The notes under the pieces were generated by a model. The model was not told the origin of the DNA and searched no databases. It saw only the letters and a list, made by a program, of their open reading frames with translations. Made by a program: the position numbers and the translations under genes. Positions 34,009 through 43,148 of a stretch of 64,000 bases of DNA are shown here, piece after piece (position 1 is the first letter of the stretch; the number at the start of each line of letters is the position of its first letter). The stretch comes from Pseudomonas marincola (lineage in GTDB: Bacteria; Pseudomonadota; Gammaproteobacteria; Pseudomonadales; Pseudomonadaceae). The stretch lies in the NCBI RefSeq assembly GCF_900116605.1, contig NZ_FPBC01000016.1, positions 47,511 through 111,510 of the forward strand, read 5' to 3'.

Positions 34009-35973
34009 TTAGAAGTTCATACCGAAGCTGAGCGCAACGAAGTCGCGGTCAGACTGGGTGCTGTACTTGCCGTCAAAGAAACTGGCGTAGGACAGGTCGG
34101 CGGTGTAAGTGTTCTGGTACTCAGCGCCCAGCCCCAGGCTGACAGCCTTACGACCTTCTTCAAAGTTACCGCCTGGGCCTGGCGAGTAGCCATCGACGTC
34201 ATGCGACCAGGCAACGCTTGGCTTGAGGTTTACACCCGCAAATACGTCGTTGTAATCCCAGATGGCTTTGATGCGGTAGCCCCACGAGTCGGTAGTGGTG
34301 AAACCGTCGTTTTCGCAGTAGCGCGAACCGTTGTTCGAGCCGGATGTGCCAATAGTGCTGGCGTTAAGCGTCTCGCAAGTGCCGCCTGGCAGAGGCCCAG
34401 GACCGAAAGACGGGTCGCGGCCGTAACGCAGTTCACTGGTGCTTTCCAGACCGCCAACGTGGGTCCAGCCTACTTCACCAACAACGGCCAGGCGGCTTGC
34501 GCCCATTACCTGACCAAAGAAGTGAGTGAAGGTAGTCTGCAGCTGGCTGACTTCTTTACGCTTGTAGCCCGGAGTTTCCTGGCCTGGTTGGGCCTGGATG
34601 AGTGAGAGACTCGGGCTCAGCGGAGTAATACCGCCGTAAAGAATATCGGTAGTGTTGAGCTGTACCGGTGCGTTTGGACGGTAGCTGAATTCACCGCTCC
34701 AAGCTGTGCCCGTAGGCAGAGTGGTGGCGAAGCTCAAGCCGTACAGACGGATATCTTCCGGGTATTCAATGAAATAGTTACTGGCGCCAGCAACTGTAGC
34801 GAACGCCAAGCCCTGCGAAGCACTTCTGAAGCCCGCCGAGCTCAGTACCTGCTGACGCACTGCAGCCAAACCTGCCGCACTGGTACATGCACCAGTAGCC
34901 GCACACGCCTGCTGGATAGAGGCTGAGGCCAAGCTGCCAACTGCACCCTGCGCGGCTGCGAAGGTTTGCGGTGAAGCAGCGCCGCCGCTGAAGATTGGGT
35001 TGCGGCTGTGGTAGTTCATGGCATACGCACCGAACTCGGTATCAAGCTCAGGCGCGAAGTAGCGGAATGACAAGCCCCACTGGCCGTCATCACGCGCATC
35101 ACGGTCACCACCACGTGGAACGATTACACCTTCAGAGGTAGTGGTGTAGCCGCCACCGTTGGCTGCGGAGAAGCCTTGCACACCAGCCAACGCCGGGTTG
35201 AGTACTGCCAGGTTGCCGTCGCAGCCATCAGCCACTACGTCTGGCTGGGAGAAGAACGTACCGCAGTTATCAATAACGGTCTGATCCCACTCCAACTGAT
35301 AGAAGGTTTCCATCGACAGGTTCTCAGTGAGGCTTTGAGCCACATAGAACATGTTGACCGGAATCAGACCTTCCTTGATTTCGGCGCCTGGACGACGGAA
35401 CGCTGAAACGTCGACCGGGTTGATCGAGTTGATCGAGTTCTGGATGAAAGTACTTTCACCCCAGCTGACCACCTGCTTACCCAAACGCACAGTACCTGGC
35501 TGATCGCCAATGGCGTAGTTGTAGTAAGCGAAGGCGTCGAGGATTTGTGCGCCGGCAGATTTGGCAGCTTCTTTGGCGTTGCTGTCGTCGATGTCCTTGA
35601 ACGGACGGTCACCGTCCTTCAGTTCAAAGTCATACCAGTACTTGCCGCGAACGAACACACCGCCATCGCCATATTTCAGTTCAAGGTCGTGAATACCCTT
35701 GAAGATTTTCGAGAAGGTTTCGCCGCTCTTGAAGTTCTGACGACCATCATCTGATGTCTGTGAAAGGCCCATACCGCCATTATTCACACCAATCAGGTTC
35801 TCGTCGGCACTCTCAGTCGACCAGCTAGCGCCCACAGAGAGCGAGGAGTCGAACTGACCTTCAATTTCACCAATGTTGAAGTTAATGGCGAAGGCCGGGC
35901 TTGCCATAGTAGATGCGAGGCTGACAGCCAATGGCAGTTTTGCCAGGCGCCAGAACATATTTGTTGTTGTCAT
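34009..35973 (-). CDS. DUF1302 family outer-membrane protein
   Basis: 654 residues. A signal peptide (LAKLPLAVSLASTMASPAFA, cleavage near 29) precedes FNIGEIEGQFDSSLSVGASW. Alternating aromatic and small residues through the C-terminal half and the final FVALSFGMNF (terminal Phe) indicate a beta barrel. It is likely a channel for hydrophobic substrates, acting with the DUF1329 partner. GGAG lies 8 bases before the start. A single TGTACA occurs 15 bases upstream but without a second half-site. Confidence 0.92.
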   Translation of the reverse strand: MTTTNMFWRLAKLPLAVSLASTMASPAFAINFNIGEIEGQFDSSLSVGASWSTESADENLIGVNNGGMGLSQTSDDGRQNFKSGETFSKIFKGIHDLELKYGDGGVFVRGKYWYDFELKDGDRPFKDIDDSNAKEAAKSAGAQILDAFAYYNYAIGDQPGTVRLGKQVVSWGESTFIQNSINSINPVDVSAFRRPGAEIKEGLIPVNMFYVAQSLTENLSMETFYQLEWDQTVIDNCGTFFSQPDVVADGCDGNLAVLNPALAGVQGFSAANGGGYTTTSEGVIVPRGGDRDARDDGQWGLSFRYFAPELDTEFGAYAMNYHSRNPIFSGGAASPQTFAAAQGAVGSLASASIQQACAATGACTSAAGLAAVRQQVLSSAGFRSASQGLAFATVAGASNYFIEYPEDIRLYGLSFATTLPTGTAWSGEFSYRPNAPVQLNTTDILYGGITPLSPSLSLIQAQPGQETPGYKRKEVSQLQTTFTHFFGQVMGASRLAVVGEVGWTHVGGLESTSELRYGRDPSFGPGPLPGGTCETLNASTIGTSGSNNGSRYCENDGFTTTDSWGYRIKAIWDYNDVFAGVNLKPSVAWSHDVDGYSPGPGGNFEEGRKAVSLGLGAEYQNTYTADLSYASFFDGKYSTQSDRDFVALSFGMNF

Positions 35974-36140
35974 CGACGCTACTCCATGTACATATTTTTG
36001 TTATGAGTGATGTGACTATATCCAGCAGGTACAACGGATTGATCCCCCTAAAGTGTGATTTATGACCCTTTAGAGACTCTGACTCAAGTGTTTCGACGGA
36101 TAAAAAAGCACATGAGCAACACGAGTGTTACCAGTAAACA

Positions 36141-36180
36141 GCAATTACCAAGCCAAACGCTTGTTTGAATTGGTAATTGC
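36141..36180 (-). terminator. Hairpin after the acyl-CoA ligase gene
   Basis: GCAATTACCAA pairs perfectly with TTGGTAATTGC, with a further AAAC/GTTT inside the loop. It has only short T runs. It separates the ligase gene from the DUF1302 operon promoter. Confidence 0.55.
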
Positions 36181-36205
36181 TCGGTTTATCGACCACAAAT
36201 GTGAT

Positions 36206-37888
36206 CTAGAGCGTAGAAAGGAAGCTACTTCCAGCTGCCTGCCACTGGACGACATCGGCACGAATGCGCTTTTTGTCGAGTTTGCCGACACTGGTCTTGG
36301 GTACTTCGGTAACAAGCGCGATCTGCGTCGGGATCGCCCACTTGTTAATGAGGCCTTGCTCCACAAATGGCTTGAGGTGCTCCTTAAGACCTTTAGCATC
36401 CAGCTCACTGCCTGCGCGCAGGACCAGCAAGGCGAACGGGCGCTCACCCCACTGTGGATCTGGGATACCGACCACTGCGACTTCGCTGACTGCCGGGTGG
36501 CGACTGATCAGGTCTTCCAGCTCAAGCGACGACAGCCACTCCCCACCCGTTTTGATCACATCCTTGATTCGGTCGCGGATGTCGATGAAGCCCATGCCGT
36601 CGATGGTCGCCACATCGCCGGTGTGCATCCAGCCATGCGCCCACAGCTCTTCACCCTTCTCCGGCTCACGGAAGTAACCCTGGGTCAGCCAAGGCGCTCG
36701 CAACACCAGCTCGCCTTGGGTCTCACCGTCATGCGGTAACAGGTTACCGTTACCGTCCATAAGCGCCGCCTCGGCCAGCGGCACTGGAACTCCAGCTTTG
36801 ATGCGATAGGTGATCTGCTCGTCTTCGCTGCCGGAGCGGATTTCACTGTTCAAATAGCTGCACGAAATCAGCGGGCAGGTTTCCGACATGCCGTAAGCAG
36901 CCGTCAGTTGAATGCCCTGTGCTTTAGCGGCGTCGTAGACCGAGCGGTTAAGCGCACTGCCGCCGATGATCATTTTCATGCCGCCAAAATCATAATCCTT
37001 GGCGCTTGGGGTATTAAGCAGCATTTGCAGAATGGTCGGCACGCTGTGAGAGAACGTGACCTTCTCGTCGCGAATCAGCTTGCATAGCATCTCCGGCTCG
37101 TAACGCCCCGGATAAACCTGTTTGACCCCAAGCATGGTCGCCACGTACGGCACGCCCCACGCGTGCACGTGGAACATTGGGGTGATGGGCATATACACAT
37201 CGTCATTGCCGAGCAGACGAATGCTGTCGAGGCTGGACACTGTACTGGCCATCGACATGGTGTGCAGAACCAGTTGGCGATGGGAGAAAAATACGCCTTT
37301 GGGATTACCGGTGGTGCCGGTGGTATAGAACGTGGTTGCAACCGAGTTCTCGTCAAAGTCTTCAAACGGGTAGGTCGGGCTGGCAGCGGCCAACAATTCC
37401 TCGTACTCGCCCACCAAGCCCGGCAAGTTGGCGGTTTTGGTGTCGGTATCCGTCAGTAACACGGTCTTTTCGACCGTGGTCAGTTGATCGGCCAGGCCGT
37501 TGTAGAGATCGACAAACTCGGTATTGACCAGCACGAACTTATCTTCGGCGTGGTTCATGGTGTAAAGAATCTGTTCGGACGACAAACGAATATTGATCGT
37601 ATGCAGCACCGCGCCGAGCATGGGAATTGCAAACATGCATTCAAGGTAGCGATGGCTGTCCCAATCCATCACCGCCACGGTATCACCCGCTTTCACGCCT
37701 GCCGCTGTGAGCGCACCAGCCAAGCGGGCAACCCGCTCATTGAGGGTCGCGTAGCTGTAGCGCACTTGGTCACGGTAGACGATTTCACGGGTTTTCTCGT
37801 AGCGCGCCCCAGACAGAAGCAGGCTCTTGACCAAAAGTGGATTTTGATGGGCATTAGCCACTGCCGGAATTATTTTTGTTTGTAGCAT
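36206..37888 (-). CDS. Fatty-acyl-CoA ligase (medium-chain/AlkK-like)
   Basis: 560 residues of the ANL superfamily. The P-loop-like motif is YTTGTTGNPKGVFFSHR near 175, then MFHVHAWGVP, AYGMSETCP, and MHTGDVATIDGMGFIDIRDRIKDVIKTGGEW near 420; the catalytic Lys lies in SVGKLDKKRIR near the end. It activates a carboxylic acid to its CoA ester at the cost of ATP. The segment INIRLSSEQILYTMNHAEDK resembles AlkK and other medium-chain ligases. The ATG at 37888 follows AGG; an in-frame GTG at 37897 is possible. It belongs functionally with the DUF1302/DUF1329 genes. Confidence 0.9.
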   Translation of the reverse strand: MLQTKIIPAVANAHQNPLLVKSLLLSGARYEKTREIVYRDQVRYSYATLNERVARLAGALTAAGVKAGDTVAVMDWDSHRYLECMFAIPMLGAVLHTINIRLSSEQILYTMNHAEDKFVLVNTEFVDLYNGLADQLTTVEKTVLLTDTDTKTANLPGLVGEYEELLAAASPTYPFEDFDENSVATTFYTTGTTGNPKGVFFSHRQLVLHTMSMASTVSSLDSIRLLGNDDVYMPITPMFHVHAWGVPYVATMLGVKQVYPGRYEPEMLCKLIRDEKVTFSHSVPTILQMLLNTPSAKDYDFGGMKMIIGGSALNRSVYDAAKAQGIQLTAAYGMSETCPLISCSYLNSEIRSGSEDEQITYRIKAGVPVPLAEAALMDGNGNLLPHDGETQGELVLRAPWLTQGYFREPEKGEELWAHGWMHTGDVATIDGMGFIDIRDRIKDVIKTGGEWLSSLELEDLISRHPAVSEVAVVGIPDPQWGERPFALLVLRAGSELDAKGLKEHLKPFVEQGLINKWAIPTQIALVTEVPKTSVGKLDKKRIRADVVQWQAAGSSFLSTL

Positions 37889-38072
37889 TGCTGGCACCTG
37901 TAGGAATGAATGTCGTCAGTTCATCATTAATCGACTTTAGTCAGCGGGCGTAGCGAACAAATCAGCCAAAAGAATGATTTGAACGTGACCCTATGGCCAC
38001 TTCCAGTCACGATGTAGAATTACTCGATCACCTTATTCACAAACCTAGAATAAACAGCAAGAGGTTAGCGAC

Positions 38073-39248
38073 ATGTCCGAGATCGTTATTGTCAGCGGCG
38101 CCCGTACTCCAATGGGCGGTTTTCAGGGCAGCCTTTCAACCGTTTCTGCCGTAGACCTGGGAGCGGCTGCCATTCGCGAAGCCATCACGCGTGCCGGTAT
38201 TGAAGCCGCCGATGTCGAAGAAGTGGTAATGGGTTGCGTGCTGCCAGCGGGTCTTAAACAAGGCCCTGCGCGTCAGGCGGCGCTGAACGCTGGCCTGCCG
38301 GCGTCTTCGGGCTGCACCACTATCAACAAGCTGTGTGGTTCCGGCATGAAAGCCGTAATGTTTGCGCATGACCAGCTCAAAGCCGGCAGCAACGCGGTGA
38401 TGATTGCAGGTGGCATGGAGAGTATGTCCAACGCCCCTTACGTGATTGAAAAAGCCCGTACTGGCCTGCGTATGGGCCACGGAGAAATCAAGGATCACAT
38501 GTTCCTTGATGGTTTGGAAGACGCCCGTACCGGCCGTTTGATGGGCTCTTTCGCGCAAGACACAGCCGACAAATACGGCATCAGCCGCGAAGAAATGGAC
38601 GCCTATGCCATCGAGTCTCTGAAGCGTGCGCAAACGGCAATCGAGAACGGTTCACTGAATGCCGAGATCGTGCCGATCACCGTCAGCTCGCGTAAAGGCG
38701 ACGTGGTGGTTAAGGATGACGAGCAACCGCACAACGCCAACATCGACAAGATTCCAGGCTTGCGCCCTGCTTTCAAGAAAGACGGCACCATCACCGCAGC
38801 CAACGCCAGCTCGATCTCAGACGGCGCTTCGGCACTGGTCATGATGACCGCTGAGGAAGCGGCCAAGCGTGGCCTCAAGCCGCTGGCGAAAGTGGTTGCC
38901 CACGCAACGCAGAGCCAGGACCCGAGCGAATTCACCTTGGCGCCGATTGGCGCGATGACAAATCTGCTGAAGAAAACCGGCTGGAACAAAGATGAAGTTG
39001 ATCTGTTCGAGATCAACGAAGCCTTCGCCATGGTAACCATGCTGGCCATGCGTGAACACGGTCTGGATCACGCCAAGGTCAACATCTATGGCGGCGCTTG
39101 CGCTCAGGGCCATCCCGTTGGTTCGACAGGTTCGCGCATTATCATCACGCTGATCAACGCGCTGAAAAACACCGGTGGCAAGCGCGGTATTGCCTCGTTG
39201 TGCATCGGCGGCGGCGAAGCCACTGCAGTGGCCATCGAGCTGATCTAA
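38073..39248 (+). CDS. Acetyl-CoA acetyltransferase (thiolase)
   Basis: 391 residues. The acylated Cys is in LCGSGMKAVM near 88, His in NEAFAM and GACAQGHPVGSTG, and the second Cys in SLCIGGGEATA at the end. It condenses or cleaves acetoacetyl-CoA in the cytoplasm. Divergent from the acyl-CoA ligase (about 180 bp between), it may finish degradation of the acids that ligase activates, or serve biosynthesis; the sequence does not decide. Confidence 0.93.
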   Translation: MSEIVIVSGARTPMGGFQGSLSTVSAVDLGAAAIREAITRAGIEAADVEEVVMGCVLPAGLKQGPARQAALNAGLPASSGCTTINKLCGSGMKAVMFAHDQLKAGSNAVMIAGGMESMSNAPYVIEKARTGLRMGHGEIKDHMFLDGLEDARTGRLMGSFAQDTADKYGISREEMDAYAIESLKRAQTAIENGSLNAEIVPITVSSRKGDVVVKDDEQPHNANIDKIPGLRPAFKKDGTITAANASSISDGASALVMMTAEEAAKRGLKPLAKVVAHATQSQDPSEFTLAPIGAMTNLLKKTGWNKDEVDLFEINEAFAMVTMLAMREHGLDHAKVNIYGGACAQGHPVGSTGSRIIITLINALKNTGGKRGIASLCIGGGEATAVAIELI

Positions 39249-39260
39249 GCCGACTCAAGA

Positions 39261-39324
39261 CCACCGCGCAGCCTTGCTTGCGAGCGCGGTGGCTTTTGAC
39301 TGGAAGGCTGCAATCAGCCTTCCA
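39261..39324. terminator. Two hairpins between thiolase and lysE-type genes
   Basis: First CCACCGCGC/GCGCGGTGG followed by CTTTT (rightward terminator for the thiolase), then TGGAAGGCTG-CAAT-CAGCCTTCCA, a 10-bp perfect stem nearer the convergent exporter gene. Confidence 0.7.
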
Positions 39325-39335
39325 ACAATCATGCC

Positions 39336-39965
39336 TCAATGCATTTCAGTCAGTGCCAGCTTGATTCCCAACCCTACCAGCACCACACCCATCGCCCGGT
39401 CAAACCAGTGACCCAAACGGGCGAAGCCGGCGCGCACTCGCTGCTGACTGAACAACATGGCCACCAGACAAAACCACACTGATGTAGCGGCCGCCAGATA
39501 GACACCATAACCCGCCTGAACCAGCAACGGCGTGTGCGGATTGATCACCACAGTAAACAACGACAGGAAGAACAAAGTGGCCTTGGGATTCAAGCCATTG
39601 GTCACGAAACCGGTCATGAACGCAGCCCGGGGCGAACGTTCAAGACGCGGCTGTTCGCTCTCGCCCGTATTTGCCGCAGCCGGTTTGGCGCGCAGGGCCT
39701 TGAAGCCGATATACAACAGGTAGGCCGCGGCCAGCCATTTCAGCGCGTTGAACAAAACAATCGACTGCGACACGATCAGGCCGATACCCAACAACGAATA
39801 GGTGACGTGTACGAAGATGCCGCAGCCTACACCCAGGGCTGTAAAAATGCCTGCACGACGCCCTGCTCCGACACTCTCACGCACGACAATTGCGAAGTCC
39901 GGCCCCGGGCTTGCCACCGCCAGCAGGTGAATCAGCGCCACCGTAAAAAACTCTGCCCAATACAT
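39336..39965 (-). CDS. LysE/RhtB-family amino-acid exporter
   Basis: 209 residues with about six membrane helices. SPGPDFAIVVRESVGAGRRAGIFTALG near residue 20 is the LysE signature, and GFVTNGLNPKATLFFLSLF near 118 the second one. It exports amino acids or similar metabolites across the inner membrane; substrate unknown. Nothing clear appears in the 250 bp before the next gene. Confidence 0.9.
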   Translation of the reverse strand: MYWAEFFTVALIHLLAVASPGPDFAIVVRESVGAGRRAGIFTALGVGCGIFVHVTYSLLGIGLIVSQSIVLFNALKWLAAAYLLYIGFKALRAKPAAANTGESEQPRLERSPRAAFMTGFVTNGLNPKATLFFLSLFTVVINPHTPLLVQAGYGVYLAAATSVWFCLVAMLFSQQRVRAGFARLGHWFDRAMGVVLVGLGIKLALTEMH

Positions 39966-40215
39966 TGTCGCCTCCGTGAAAACCTGATGATTCTGTTAGG
40001 CTTTGCCAACCCCGTGGTTGCAGCACCCAGAAATAATGCGCCTGTGACACCTCGCAATCAGCACCGTTTGTAAGAGAGTCGCTGTTCTCATCTTGCTCAA
40101 TGCATGAGCCGGTTGATAGCGCAGCTCTTTTACAGGCCTGTTTATGAGAGGTTGCCAGTCGCAAATTTCGCTCGCCACAATAAGCCAACTGCCCAGTGGA
40201 TTAAAGGTACAGATA

Positions 40216-41181
40216 ATGAGTAACAGTAATCGCGCGGTTTTCCTCGATCACCACTCGCTCGACCTCGGCGATCTCGACATGCAGCCGCTGAAGCAGGTTT
40301 TTGACGAGCTCGAACTCTATCCGGCCAGCACCCCCGAGCAAGTTGCCGAGCGCCTGCAGGGCGCCCGTGTTGCCATCACCAACAAAACGCCTATCACCGC
40401 AGCCACGCTGGCGGCCTGCCCGGACTTGAAACTGGTGCTGGTAGCCGCCACGGGCACCAACAATATCGACCTCAAGGCCGCTCGCGAGCATGGCGTTACC
40501 GTCAGCAACTGCCAGGGTTATGGCACGCCGTCGGTGGCGCAGCACACACTGATGTTGCTACTCGCGCTGGCGACACGCTTACCGGACTATCATCGCGATG
40601 TTGCTGCTGGGAAGTGGCAAACCGCCAAACAGTTCTGCCTGCTCGATTACCCGATTGTCGAACTCGAAGGCAAAACCCTGGGCATGTTGGGACACGGTGA
40701 GCTCGGCGGCGCTGTTGCAAAACTGGCCGAAGCCTTTGGCATGCGCGTATTGCTGGGACAAATCCCCGGCCGCCCTGCCCGCCCGGACCGCCTGCCGTTG
40801 GATGAGTTGCTGCCGCAAGTCGACGCGCTGACCCTGCATTGCCCGCTCAATGAGCACACTGAAAACATGCTCGGCGAACGCGAACTCAATCTGATGAAGC
40901 CCGGCGCTTACATCATCAACACCGCGCGCGGTGGCTTGATCAACGAGCAGGCACTGGCCGACACCTTACGTCGCGGCCATCTGGGCGGCGCTGCAACCGA
41001 CGTTCTGGTGCAAGAACCGCCGGTGAACGGCAACCCGCTGCTCAGCGCAGACATCCCACGTCTGATCATCACGCCGCACAGCGCCTGGGGCAGTAAAGAA
41101 GCTCGCCAGCGCATTGTCGGCCAGATGACCGAGAATGCTCAGGGATTTTTCAACGGTGCAGCGATTCGCGTAGTCAGCTAA
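40216..41181 (+). CDS. D-2-hydroxyacid dehydrogenase (HprA-like)
   Basis: 321 residues. The NAD-binding domain has GMLGHGELGGAVAKLAEAFGM near 150; catalytic Arg in NTARGGLINEQAL, Glu in VLVQEPP, His in ITPHSAWGS. GTNNIDLKAAREHGVTVSNCQGYGTPSVAQH is close to glycerate/hydroxypyruvate dehydrogenases. The start at 40216 follows AAAGG; the longer frame from 40144 is less likely. Confidence 0.9.
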   Translation: MSNSNRAVFLDHHSLDLGDLDMQPLKQVFDELELYPASTPEQVAERLQGARVAITNKTPITAATLAACPDLKLVLVAATGTNNIDLKAAREHGVTVSNCQGYGTPSVAQHTLMLLLALATRLPDYHRDVAAGKWQTAKQFCLLDYPIVELEGKTLGMLGHGELGGAVAKLAEAFGMRVLLGQIPGRPARPDRLPLDELLPQVDALTLHCPLNEHTENMLGERELNLMKPGAYIINTARGGLINEQALADTLRRGHLGGAATDVLVQEPPVNGNPLLSADIPRLIITPHSAWGSKEARQRIVGQMTENAQGFFNGAAIRVVS

Positions 41182-41205
41182 GCTGCGCGACTTTTTTGAG
41201 GAGCG

Positions 41206-42207
41206 ATGATGGACCCGCGAAGCGAAGTACTCCTGCGTCAAGCCGAGCTATTCAAAGGGCCACTGCTCCTCGCAGGCTTACCCGCCGACGACTTGCTCGG
41301 GCAACTGCCCAATGCACAAGGCTGGAGCTGGCATGCCGGCGACCAGCACCTGCTTGAGCAACGCTTCCCTGACCGCACCTATTTAGGGGTCAGTCCAGCC
41401 GCAGGCGACTATTCGTCTGCGGTACTGTTTCTGCCTAAGTCCCGCGAGCTGACGGCGTATCTGCTGCACGCACTCGCTGCCAACCTGCAAGGTGGCGAGC
41501 TGTTCTTAGTCGGTGAAAAACGTGCCGGAGTCGAGCGCGCAGCCAAGCAACTAGCTGAGTTCGGCAAGGCGCGCAAAATCGACAGTGCACGGCATTGCCA
41601 GCTCTGGCAGATCCACGTCGAGCAGGCACCAGCGCAACCGCAACTCGAAGAACTGGCTCAGCATTACTCGCTGGAACTAGCCGACGGACCACTCAAGGTC
41701 GTTACCTTGCCCGGCGTATTCAGCCACGGGCGCCTGGATGTTGGCAGCGCCTTGCTGCTTGAACACCTGGACGACTTGCCGAATGGCCATATTCTGGATT
41801 TTGGCTGCGGTGCTGGCGTCATCGGTGCGAGCATCAAGCGCCGCTATCCGCAAAGCCGCCTGACCCTGCTCGATGTCGATGCCTTTGCAGTCACCAGCAG
41901 CCGGCTCACGCTTGCGGCCAACAATCTGCAGGCAGACGTCATCATCGGTGACGGGATTGATGCCGCCCCCGACAATCTCGCCGCGATTATCAGCAACCCG
42001 CCGTTCCATCAGGGTGTGCATACGCATTATCAGGCCACCGAGCATTTATTGCGCCAGGCCGCGCAGCATTTGCAACGCAGTGGTCAGCTGCGCCTCGTGG
42101 CCAACAGTTTTCTGAAATACCCGCCGCTGATCGAACAGCATCTGGGCCCCTGCCAGACACTCGCAGACGCCAACGGATTCAGGATCTATCGCGCCGACAA
42201 AGCCTGA
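41206..42207 (+). CDS. rsmC: 16S rRNA (guanine-1207-N2)-methyltransferase RsmC
   Basis: 333 residues with two related domains. The C-terminal, catalytic one has the SAM loop ILDFGCGAGVIGASI near 197 and the NPPFH motif (IISNPPFHQGVHTHY) near 265; the N-terminal domain starts SEVLLRQAELFKGPLLLAGLP. It methylates G1207 of 16S rRNA in the 30S subunit. The first two codons are both ATG (41206, 41209), with GAGGAG just before. Confidence 0.93.
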   Translation: MMDPRSEVLLRQAELFKGPLLLAGLPADDLLGQLPNAQGWSWHAGDQHLLEQRFPDRTYLGVSPAAGDYSSAVLFLPKSRELTAYLLHALAANLQGGELFLVGEKRAGVERAAKQLAEFGKARKIDSARHCQLWQIHVEQAPAQPQLEELAQHYSLELADGPLKVVTLPGVFSHGRLDVGSALLLEHLDDLPNGHILDFGCGAGVIGASIKRRYPQSRLTLLDVDAFAVTSSRLTLAANNLQADVIIGDGIDAAPDNLAAIISNPPFHQGVHTHYQATEHLLRQAAQHLQRSGQLRLVANSFLKYPPLIEQHLGPCQTLADANGFRIYRADKA

Positions 42208-42269
42208 GTCCGCCAGCCACACTCAAAACCTTTAATGCAGATTTGCCGAACTCGAAAAAATTCGGCAAA

Positions 42270-42490
42270 ATGCGCGCGTCCTAGGGGAGTAGTCTCCCGT
42301 GAATGCCCGCATTCACCCGGCACGCGTCAACATACTTGGTCAACAGACCATGGCGCGTGCGACCCGAAGCCCAATCATTGGGCTCGCTGAGCGCAAGCCG
42401 CCAGCAGGGTTTGACAAGACCTATGACACGTACACCTCACCCGGGGCGGGAAGGTTGTTCGTGTCATAGCCATGTCGACCCGCCCCGAGG
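42270..42490 (+). promoter_or_regulatory. yybP-ykoY manganese riboswitch
   Basis: The leader of the GDT1-type gene contains the signature GGGGAGTAG (42283-42291) and, about 40 bases on, CAACATACTTGGTCAACAGA with ACCATGGCG following. Several further hairpins run to the ribosome site (GAGGAACCTCAATG). This layout is that of the yybP-ykoY class, which binds Mn2+ and commonly controls exactly this transporter family. Boundaries are approximate. Confidence 0.8.
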
Positions 42491-42497
42491 AACCTCA

Positions 42498-43082
42498 ATG
42501 CTTGAATCCCTGACAGTCCCGACCCTGATCGTTGCGCTTGCAGAAATTGGCGACAAGACCCAATTGCTGGCGTTGCTCCTGGCAGCTCGCTTTCGCAAAC
42601 CCTGGCCAATCATTGCAGGCATTATCGTCGCCACACTGGCCAACCACTTTGCCGCTGGCGCGGTGGGCAACTACGTCGCCGGTTTCTTCTCCCCTGCCAC
42701 GCTCAGCTGGGTGCTGGCCGCCTCGTTCATGGCCGTGGCGTTGTGGACACTGGTGCCCGACAAACTCGATGACGACGAAGCCTCAAGCCTCAAGCGTTAC
42801 GGGCCGTTTCTGACCACGCTCATTGCCTTCTTTCTGGCCGAGATGGGCGACAAAACGCAGGTCGCCACGGTGATGCTGGCGGCGCAATACCCGAGCCTGA
42901 CACTGGTGGTGATTGGCACCACACTGGGCATGCTGATCGCCAACGTGCCGGTGGTATTGGCGGGCAACTTTGCCGCCGAGCGCTTGCCGCTGGACTTGAT
43001 TCGCCGCATTGCCGCGGCTTCGTTCGCCGTGCTGGGCATTTATGCTGCCTACAAGGCACTGCAACTGAGCGGCTTCATTTAA
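42498..43082 (+). CDS. GDT1/TMEM165 (UPF0016) family Mn2+ exporter
   Basis: 194 residues with six predicted membrane helices in two repeats, each opening with the family motif: AEIGDKTQLLALLLA near residue 16 and AEMGDKTQVATVMLA near 115. These acidic motifs carry divalent cations; bacterial relatives export manganese. The Mn2+ riboswitch in front of the gene supports that role. The longer open frame from 42303 lies inside the riboswitch and is discarded. Confidence 0.92.
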   Translation: MLESLTVPTLIVALAEIGDKTQLLALLLAARFRKPWPIIAGIIVATLANHFAAGAVGNYVAGFFSPATLSWVLAASFMAVALWTLVPDKLDDDEASSLKRYGPFLTTLIAFFLAEMGDKTQVATVMLAAQYPSLTLVVIGTTLGMLIANVPVVLAGNFAAERLPLDLIRRIAAASFAVLGIYAAYKALQLSGFI

Positions 43083-43108
43083 GCCAATCAGCTGAGTCGG
43101 CTGGGCTT

Positions 43109-43146
43109 GCGATAGACCGGCGCTCAGCCGAGCGCCGGTCTATCGC
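43109..43146. terminator. Very stable convergent hairpin
   Basis: A 17-bp perfect stem (43109-43125 with 43130-43146) and loop AGCC between convergent genes that end at 43082 and 43149. No T run; likely a bidirectional 3' end. Confidence 0.65.
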
Positions 43147-43148
43147 GG

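Noticed and set aside
35980..35995. TGTACA upstream of the DUF1302 gene as a light-type operator
   Set aside because: There is no second half-site at 12 bases on either strand, and the box lies next to the ribosome site rather than at a promoter.
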